Positions 1 to 3,891 of a DNA stretch of 6,643 bases are shown one piece after another. The stretch's first letter is position 1; every line of letters starts with the position of its first letter. Source of the DNA: Caldifarciminota bacterium (GTDB lineage: Bacteria > Hydrothermota > Tepidihabitantia > Tepidihabitantales > Tepidihabitantaceae). Location: the NCBI GenBank assembly GCA_903908785.1, contig CAIVTL010000733.1:1-6643 (forward strand), written 5' to 3'. Position numbers and translations under genes: made by a program. The notes below the pieces were generated by a model that saw only the letters and a list, made by a program, of their open reading frames with translations, searched no databases and was not told where the DNA came from.

Positions 1-1
1 C

Positions 2-559
2 CCGGAAAGCATCACCATCACCGACGACCCGACCAACCCCAACGTCTTCGGCATGCCCTTTGACTTGAAAGGCCACCGCCGCCACCCGCGCATGCTGTGC
101 GACAAAGGCATCCTCACCGCCATCCTCTACGACTCGGCCACCGCGGCCAAGTACGAGCGCCAGCCCACCGGAAGCGACCTGGGCAACGACGACTTCTGCC
201 TTGCCCCGGGCATCGCCCCTGCCGGAATCGACGCCGGCCGCAAACTCGCCGGCAACGCCCTCTACATCCCGCAGCTCCACTACATCCACATGCCGGACCC
301 AACCAAGGGCATGTTCACCGGCTCCAGCCGCTTCAACGCCCGGCTAATCAAAGACGGCGAATTCGTGGCCCCGCTCCTCTCCTCGCGCGTCACCGACACT
401 ATCCCCTCGATTTTTGGGGGCGTCACCGCCATCTCCTCCCGCACGATTCCGTGGAACGTCTCCTCCACCTACGACCGCCGCCAGCCGACCGCGCTCAGCA
501 TCCCCGAGTACATCATCGCCGAAGGCGTCCGCATCTCCGACGTAGCCGACAGCTTCTAG
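2..559 (+). CDS. TldD/PmbA-family metalloprotease, C-terminal part (5' end outside window)
   Basis: This frame is open from the first bases to TAG at 557-559 and gives the last 185 residues of a larger protein. The text resembles the C-terminal half of the TldD/PmbA family: an early ITDDPTNPNVFG stretch, then RMLCDKGILTAILYDSATA, and later GMFTGSSRFNARLIKDGEFVAPLL followed by the ...GVRISDVADSF tail. TldD/PmbA proteins are cytoplasmic zinc-dependent peptidases known for peptide maturation (microcin B17, PQQ-type peptides) and for degrading unfolded peptides. The metal-binding HExxxH motif lies in the N-terminal half and is not in the window, so activity cannot be judged. TldD and PmbA cannot be told apart from this part alone. 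Codons are strongly C/G-ending, the reference for native genes here. A hairpin terminator follows 17 bp after the stop. Confidence 0.85.
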   Translation, partial: PESITITDDPTNPNVFGMPFDLKGHRRHPRMLCDKGILTAILYDSATAAKYERQPTGSDLGNDDFCLAPGIAPAGIDAGRKLAGNALYIPQLHYIHMPDPTKGMFTGSSRFNARLIKDGEFVAPLLSSRVTDTIPSIFGGVTAISSRTIPWNVSSTYDRRQPTALSIPEYIIAEGVRISDVADSF

Positions 560-576
560 ACCGCGGAAAGAATCAA

Positions 577-609
577 GGAAGCCGGACTTCGGTCCGGCTT
601 CCCGCTTTT
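577..609 (+). terminator. Rho-independent terminator after the TldD/PmbA gene
   Basis: An 11-bp perfect stem (577-587 pairs with 592-602) is closed by a TTCG tetraloop (588-591) on a C-G pair, an exceptionally stable loop. A short run of four T follows at 606-609. It begins 17 bp after the TldD/PmbA stop. On the opposite strand the hairpin is followed by TTGATTCTTT, so it could also end a convergent minus-strand transcript coming from the ORF at 630-1046. Confidence 0.8.
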
Positions 610-629
610 GCCCCGCGCCTGGACCCGAC

Positions 630-1046
630 TCAACGACCGGCCGCAAATGCGGTAGCACAAGTGGTTCGACAGGCAGCGGTCATGGTGTCGGTCATCGTGC
701 AGGTCAAAGTCCCGGTCATCATTTCGGGCATCACCTGAGCCAACACCTCGCTCATCGTTCCGCTCACCATAGCGTCGCCCGCTACGCTGGCCGTGCCGGT
801 CAAAACAGCGGCCAACGCGGAACTCGTCGCTTGCGTCATCGCAGCGTTCGTCGCAGCCCCAAAAACCACGTTCAAAACCCCGGCAATCGCAGCGCCCATA
901 GCATGAGTCAATGCCACGCCCATCGCAGCGGAACGGGCTGCGCGAAACGCCCATTCCATCAGAACCCGAATCAGCCTCGGCATCTGCGCCGACAACCGGG
1001 CGGTCAGCAGGGCAACACGCGCGGCGCGACACGGAAGCGGCAGCAC
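630..1046 (-). CDS. Possible Ala/Met-rich hypothetical protein
   Basis: A 138-codon minus-strand frame starts at GTG (1046-1044) and stops at TGA (632-630). I do not recognise the product. It opens with a basic, Leu-rich stretch (residues 1-35, several Arg). An Ala/Gly/Val-rich part with small-residue spacing follows (GAAIAGVLNVVFGAA, about residues 50-64). The tail repeats Met-Thr (MTGTLTCTMTDTMTAA). Support for coding is that third positions are mostly G or C with few A, and that the frame ends about 28 bases before the bidirectional-looking hairpin at 577-602, a convergent arrangement with the TldD/PmbA gene. Against it, no clear Shine-Dalgarno sequence precedes the GTG, and other frames of this GC-rich stretch are also open. 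The composition suggests membrane-associated or amphipathic helices, but no function can be assigned. Confidence 0.35.
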   Translation of the reverse strand: MLPLPCRAARVALLTARLSAQMPRLIRVLMEWAFRAARSAAMGVALTHAMGAAIAGVLNVVFGAATNAAMTQATSSALAAVLTGTASVAGDAMVSGTMSEVLAQVMPEMMTGTLTCTMTDTMTAACRTTCATAFAAGR

Positions 1047-1065
1047 TTCACGACCGGCTGTTTTC

Positions 1066-1335
1066 TAAGACTACCTCCGCTACTAAGGGCGGTACTAGGC
1101 GCGGGTCTAGCTGCCCAAGACCATGACCTATACCCTGCCCATGTACTTGACGGTGCATCCCCGGTCGTAGCCCCGGGGCTACCCCCGGGCCACCCGGGGG
1201 TACGCCCCGGGGGAGGAGGCCAGGGCGTGGGATGGCTATATCCAGCAGTACGTCCTTGGATACTACCACAGCTACTACCCATCCATCTATCGTGCCATGT
1301 ACCGGCCTGTGTACCTGAGGACGTAAGAGAGGTAG
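1066..1335. other. Segment of codon-phased TA dinucleotides, possibly decayed Tyr-rich coding sequence
   Basis: Of about 25 TA dinucleotides in this 270-bp segment, 23 begin at positions equal to 1 modulo 3, so they share a single codon phase. Read on the plus strand in that phase they are 16 Tyr codons (13 TAC, 3 TAT) and 7 stops (3 TAA, 4 TAG). The right half reads ...QQYVLGYYHSYYPSIYRAMY... and ends at TAA 1324-1326. The minus frame in the same blocks reads them as GTA, TTA, CTA and ATA, and is open from 1335 to 1048 with only a GTG start at 1269. The plus frame shifted back one base reads mostly CTA and GTA. None resembles a known protein, so this is recorded as a compositional feature and not as a gene. 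Confidence 0.5.
1171..1212. repeat. Very GC-rich 19-bp inverted repeat (hairpin)
   Basis: The left arm at 1171-1189 pairs with the right arm at 1193-1202 and 1204-1212. The loop is CCA (1190-1192) and a single C is bulged (1203). Both arms are alternating runs of C and G around one TA step. No T-run follows on the plus strand (GAGGAGGCC comes next), so it is not a standard terminator. It sits inside the phased-TA segment. Confidence 0.7.
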
Positions 1336-1603
1336 TCAATCCAAGTGCCCAGTCGCGTTCTGTTGACGGTAGGTTCCGGTGGCATATGTGCCGTACATTC
1401 AGCAGGTTCTGTCTCTGGAGCGAGTCCAATTGCGCTTGCGGCTCGGCTGTGTCTGGTTTGACTCCGGGCGTGCAGAATTCGGATGGATTCAAAGCCGGAA
1501 ACACCGATGCAGATGAAGGCGACCCTGCTTTCAGCTTCGGCGTTGTGGTTCGCGTTGCCAAGACCCGTTCGGGCGACAAGGAGACGAGTGTCCCTCGCCG
1601 CCC
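1336..1603. other. Intergenic stretch without a supported gene
   Basis: Long frames cross this interval on both strands, as expected at this GC content, but none has both a good start and a recognisable product. A plus frame from ATG 1483 begins with something like a short signal sequence (MKATLLSASALWFALP) and runs straight into the heptamer array, so if it was ever a gene it is now only a 5' stub. No tRNA-like fold or clear promoter was seen. Confidence 0.4.
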
Positions 1604-1715
1604 TCCGTCTTCCGTCCTCCGTCTTCCGTCTTCCGTCCTCAGTCTTCCGTCCTCCGTCTTCCGTCTTCCGTCCTCCGTCTCCCGTCCTCCGTCTTCCGTC
1701 CTCAGTCTTCCGCTC
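1604..1715. repeat. Heptanucleotide array TCCGTCY, 16 units
   Basis: Sixteen consecutive 7-bp units fill exactly 112 bp. Thirteen match TCCGTCT or TCCGTCC. The deviations are TCAGTCT at 1639-1645 and again at 1702-1708, CCCGTCC at 1681-1687, and a last degenerate unit TCCGCTC at 1709-1715. Higher-order duplication is visible: the four-unit block at 1611-1638 recurs at 1646-1673, 35 bp later. The plus strand is almost entirely pyrimidine except for G. Confidence 0.95.
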
Positions 1716-1725
1716 CAGTCTGCGG

Positions 1726-1765
1726 TTTTGCCTTTTGGCTTTTGCCTTTTGACCTTTGACTTGAC
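1726..1765. repeat. Second heptanucleotide array TTTTGNC, about 5.7 units
   Basis: Units are TTTTGCC (1726), TTTTGGC (1733), TTTTGCC (1740), TTTTGAC (1747), CTTTGAC (1754) and a partial TTGAC (1761-1765). The period is the same 7 bp as the array ten bases upstream, but the unit is unrelated. The last partial unit supplies the TTGACT used as the -35 box of the following promoter. Confidence 0.85.
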
Positions 1766-1798
1766 TCCGCCTATGTCCCTGCTATCCTCAGGCCTATG
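1761..1798 (+). promoter_or_regulatory. Sigma70-type promoter placed for a near-leaderless transcript (DUF3800 unit)
   Basis: TTGACT (1761-1766), a 16-bp spacer and TATCCT (1783-1788) form a good sigma70 match, with TG two bases before the -10 box (extended -10). Only 7 bp separate the -10 box from ATG at 1796, so initiation would fall at or next to the start codon with no room for a Shine-Dalgarno site. The promoter at 2922-2949 has the same boxes and spacing. Confidence 0.6.
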
Positions 1799-1951
1799 GG
1801 TACGCCCGCGCCCGACGCCGTCAAACGTCTGACATTCCTACTGATGCAGAGCCGAATCCGGCCGCATGGCGACGACTCCGTCGCCGCCGGCATCCGCAAG
1901 ACGCTGAGGCACGGGCGTCCACGAGACCCGCGGTCCCTTGGAGTAGCGTGA
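1796..1951 (+). CDS. Short leaderless ORF starting with a copy of the Type IIG gene's first codons
   Basis: This is a 51-codon frame from ATG 1796 to TGA 1949-1951. It begins MGTPAPDAVKRL, nearly the same as MGNAPDAVKRL at the start of the Type IIG remnant at 2959. The DNA is identical over 21 bp (1811-1831 against 2971-2991). After codon 12 the similarity ends and the rest (basic, ending RSLGVA) is unrecognised. The stop overlaps the GTG of the DUF3800 frame (GTGA at 1948-1951), the arrangement used for translational coupling. It may be a real leader ORF, or only the decayed 5' end of a second IIG copy that happens to read into the next gene. Confidence 0.35.
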   Translation: MGTPAPDAVKRLTFLLMQSRIRPHGDDSVAAGIRKTLRHGRPRDPRSLGVA

Positions 1952-2685
1952 CACTGGGAGCACGGCTGCGGAGCACTGATTGGGACATTTTCGCCCGTGA
2001 TGCGGCGCCCGCTGCGGGCACTACGCTACCATGCCTGTACGTGTTCATGGACGAGGGCGGCAACCTGGATTTCTCGCCGTCGGGCACGCGATACTTCACT
2101 GTCAGTTCGGTAGCCTGCGTGCGGCCGTTCGGCTGGCGCTCCCGGCTCGCTGAACTGAAGTACGAACTCATTGAAGGCGGGATGAACATAGAGTGCTTCC
2201 ACGCCTCGGAGGACAAGCAGGTTGTGCGTAACCGAGTGTTCGCTATCATCAGCGATGAGCTGCACTCGTTCCGGGTTGATAGCTTGATCATCGAGAGGCG
2301 CAAGACCGGCCCGGACCTGCAGTCCGTGGAGCGGTTCTACCCGACGATGACGGGCCATTTGCTGCGCCATGTCATCAACAGCATCCGAGCCGATGCGTAC
2401 TCTGAGGTCATCGTGCTTACCGACGCGCTACCCTTGGAGCGGAAACGTAACGCCGTTGAGAAGGCAATCAAGGGGACTTTGGCCGGGATGCTGCCGGCCA
2501 CGATGCGCTACCGGGTTCTACACCATGCGTCCAAGTCCAACCTCGAACTGCAGGTGGCAGACTACTGCAACTGGGCAATCTACCGCAAGTGGACAAACGG
2601 GGACGTCAGGTCCTACGACATCATCAAGGACGCCGTACGCAGCGAGTTCGACTTTTCAGAGACCGACTACAAGCCGTACTACTGA
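1948..2685 (+). CDS. DUF3800 family protein
   Basis: The 245-residue product matches the DUF3800 family. It has an N-terminal LYVFMDEGGN motif (residues 30-39, acidic pair D35-E36), a CFHASED segment (83-89), a strand ending in Asp (VIVLTDA, D159), and the C-terminal signature NLELQVADYCNWAIYRKW followed by NGD (198-219, with D205). The spaced acidic residues are in keeping with a metal-dependent nuclease-like fold; this is inferred, as I know of no firmly established biochemical role. Family members are often found near phage-defence and mobile genes, and a restriction-modification locus lies downstream here. The start is uncertain: GTG 1948 has GGAG at 1940-1943 and overlaps the upstream stop, but the family core begins about 30 residues later, so CTG 2035, GTG 2041 or ATG 2047 are alternatives. 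The TGA is at 2683-2685. Confidence 0.85.
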   Translation: MTLGARLRSTDWDIFARDAAPAAGTTLPCLYVFMDEGGNLDFSPSGTRYFTVSSVACVRPFGWRSRLAELKYELIEGGMNIECFHASEDKQVVRNRVFAIISDELHSFRVDSLIIERRKTGPDLQSVERFYPTMTGHLLRHVINSIRADAYSEVIVLTDALPLERKRNAVEKAIKGTLAGMLPATMRYRVLHHASKSNLELQVADYCNWAIYRKWTNGDVRSYDIIKDAVRSEFDFSETDYKPYY

Positions 2686-2695
2686 TGAAACGTGA

Positions 2696-2748
2696 CCGTC
2701 CCGGCTACCCTTGCGGGAGAGCCCCATGGGCTCTTGTCACCGGGACGG
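2696..2748 (+). terminator. Nested hairpin after the DUF3800 gene, possible terminator
   Basis: An outer 9-bp stem (2696-2704 with 2740-2748) encloses an inner 7-bp stem (2718-2724 with 2728-2734, loop CAT). It begins 10 bp after the DUF3800 stop. The sequence after it is GACCTTTGAC, with only three T in a row, so intrinsic termination would be weak. A structured RNA is the alternative. Confidence 0.4.
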
Positions 2749-2790
2749 GACCTTTGACTCTGTGCGGACCCCACCAGACCTACATAAGCC

Positions 2791-2809
2791 GCTGACGCGT
2801 CACGTCAGC
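2791..2809. repeat. Inverted repeat containing a 10-bp palindrome
   Basis: GCTGACG (2791-2797) and CGTCAGC (2803-2809) pair over 7 bp around a five-base loop. The centre also contains the perfect palindrome TGACGCGTCA (2793-2802), a shape typical of a dimeric regulator site. No T-run follows. Confidence 0.4.
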
Positions 2810-2867
2810 ATTCGGTCAGGCAGGGACCAATGCCAGATTGAGATTACCCTTAGGCCCCGGCATGTCA

Positions 2868-2910
2868 AGCGAATCCTCGCGCCTGTGGACCCACAGCGAA
2901 TCCTCGCGCC
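2868..2910. repeat. 16-bp direct repeat, 27-bp period, next to the IIG promoter
   Basis: AGCGAATCCTCGCGCC occurs at 2868-2883 and again, identical, at 2895-2910. The 11 bases between them contain a small TGTGG/CCACA inverted repeat. The second copy ends 11 bp before the -35 box at 2922. The position suggests an operator or activator site; this is inferred from placement only. Confidence 0.55.
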
Positions 2911-2921
2911 CGTGCGTCTGC

Positions 2922-2961
2922 TTGACTTCCCGCTCTCCTGCCATATCCTCAAACCCTGATG
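2922..2961 (+). promoter_or_regulatory. Promoter of the former Type IIG gene, near-leaderless geometry
   Basis: TTGACT (2922-2927), a 16-bp spacer and TATCCT (2944-2949) are followed after 9 bp by ATG 2959. Boxes and spacing match the promoter at 1761-1788, and the shared TATCCTCA continues past the -10 box. It is retained although the gene it drove is now a fragment. Confidence 0.6.
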
Positions 2962-3162
2962 GGAAACGCCCCCGACGCCGTCAAACGTCTGGTTGACCGC
3001 TTCGACCAAGACCGCAAGGTCTTCCTCTCCGGCGACTACAAAGAAGAACAACTCCGCCTTGAATTCCTCAACCCCTTCTTCACCGCGCTCGGATGGGACA
3101 TGGACAACAAACAGGGCCTGTCCGAGACAGACAAGAAGGCCTTGCCTGAAGGCTCACCGTAA
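2959..3162 (+). pseudogene. Type IIG restriction-modification enzyme, N-terminal remnant
   Basis: The first ~55 residues read as the N-terminus of a large single-chain Type IIG restriction-methylation enzyme: VKRLVDRFDQDRKVFLSGDY, then KEEQLRLEFLNPFFTALGWD and MDNKQG. This is the start of the endonuclease part, where the Glu-rich helix precedes the PD-(D/E)xK core. Such proteins usually run to around 1000 residues. Here similarity is lost after about QGLSET (near 3130) and the frame ends 10 codons later at TAA 3160-3162. The catalytic core, methyltransferase and specificity domains are missing, so no activity is expected. The matching C-terminal end is found at 5734-5832, beyond an inserted R-M operon. 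The promoter in front looks intact. Confidence 0.8.
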
Positions 3163-3170
3163 GGCGCGGC

Positions 3171-3209
3171 TTGATTGATAGCAGAATGTGGCTATAACGT
3201 AGTACTATG
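3171..3209 (+). promoter_or_regulatory. Promoter of the Type II R-M operon, near-leaderless geometry
   Basis: TTGATT (3171-3176), a 16-bp spacer and TATAAC (3193-3198) are followed after 8 bp by ATG 3207. It begins 8 bp after the stop of the IIG fragment. There is no Shine-Dalgarno sequence in front of the ATG (CGTAGTACT). This is the third promoter in the window with this layout. Confidence 0.65.
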
Positions 3210-3890
3210 CGAGCAAAGCCCAGACTGACCATCGACGCCTTGGTCGAAGAGGCGCGAGCCTTCTGTCAGAGCACATCGAAGATCGTCATTCCGACCCTGT
3301 TTGGCGTCACTGATGGCAAGGCCGTCGGTACATACATCGAACACGAATTCCAGAGCCACCTGTCAACCAAATATGACTATCAGGTCGGTTCGTCGGCCAA
3401 TGGCATAGATTTGCCTTCGGAGTCGCTCAACACGGACATCAAGGTGACGTCCGTGAAGCAGCCGCAGTCATCCTGCCCGTTCCGCAATGCACGACAGAAG
3501 ATATACGGCCTGGGCTACAACCTCCTCGTCTTCGTCTATGACAAGACCGACCATCCGCGCCGCAAGGCCGCACAGCTCGATTTCGTTCGTTGTTCATTCA
3601 TCCACGCCAACCGGACAGCCGACTATCAGACGACCCGGATGCTCGGGCAGATGCTGCGGAACAATGCCAATGCTGACGACGTCATTGCGTACTTGACTGA
3701 CCGCAACCTCCCAGCGGATGAGATCACCTTGGCCGGACTTGCGAAGGAGATTCTGGCAACGCCGCCAGAACAAGGCTACCTGACGATATCTAACGCGTTG
3801 CAGTGGCGACTGCAGTACGGGCGCGTCGTAGAGTTAGCGGAGCCAGTCGAGGGCATCATCCCTATTGTCGGAAGAGCCGTCGCGGGGTAG
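3207..3890 (+). CDS. Type II restriction endonuclease, PD-(D/E)xK fold (predicted)
   Basis: This 227-residue protein should cut double-stranded DNA at a short site, in the cytoplasm. Its core fits a PD-(D/E)xK nuclease: helix with IEHEF (E45, E47), then NGIDLPSESLNTDIKVTS giving D68 and the D77-x-K79 pair, then SVKQPQSSCPF and the hydrophobic strand LGYNLLVFVYDK (102-113). This GIDLP...DIKVTS...QPQSSCPF block is one I associate with annotated restriction endonucleases, but I cannot name a characterised isoschizomer. Its size is normal for a Type II enzyme. ATG 3207 is chosen because a well-placed promoter leads directly to it. The TAG (3888-3890) lies one base before the methyltransferase ATG, so the two are expected to be co-transcribed and coupled. 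No controller gene is present, so control would have to come from promoter strength and translation. Confidence 0.8.
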   Translation: MRAKPRLTIDALVEEARAFCQSTSKIVIPTLFGVTDGKAVGTYIEHEFQSHLSTKYDYQVGSSANGIDLPSESLNTDIKVTSVKQPQSSCPFRNARQKIYGLGYNLLVFVYDKTDHPRRKAAQLDFVRCSFIHANRTADYQTTRMLGQMLRNNANADDVIAYLTDRNLPADEITLAGLAKEILATPPEQGYLTISNALQWRLQYGRVVELAEPVEGIIPIVGRAVAG

Positions 3891-3891
3891 C

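Noticed and set aside
97..738. 213-codon plus frame overlapping the TldD/PmbA gene
   Set aside because: Arg/His/Pro-rich text typical of an out-of-frame reading of a GC-rich gene; it also reads through the terminator.
1048..1269. 73-codon minus frame just upstream of the Ala/Met-rich ORF
   Set aside because: Its Val, Leu and Ile codons are almost all GTA, CTA, TTA and ATA, opposite to the real genes here. It was kept only as part of the phased-TA observation.
1004..1579. 191-codon minus-strand frame
   Set aside because: TTG start with no ribosome-binding site, low-complexity Pro/Gly/Ser text, and overlap with the other candidate minus frame at 630-1046.
1604..1715. CRISPR array
   Set aside because: Units are 7 bp with no spacers, and no cas-like gene is in the window.
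831..1832. 333-codon plus-strand open frame across the whole intergenic region
   Set aside because: It crosses the phased-TA block, the GC hairpin and both heptamer arrays, yields Arg/Pro/Ser low-complexity text, and has no recognisable domain. Openness is expected in repeat-rich, GC-rich DNA.
1821..2303. 160-codon minus-strand frame opposite DUF3800
   Set aside because: It is the antisense shadow of a clearly recognised gene; the text has no family resemblance.
3865..3891. Upstream TTG start for the methyltransferase
   Set aside because: ATG 3892 lies one base after the endonuclease stop and keeps all motifs. The nine extra residues would overlap the endonuclease gene and add nothing recognisable.
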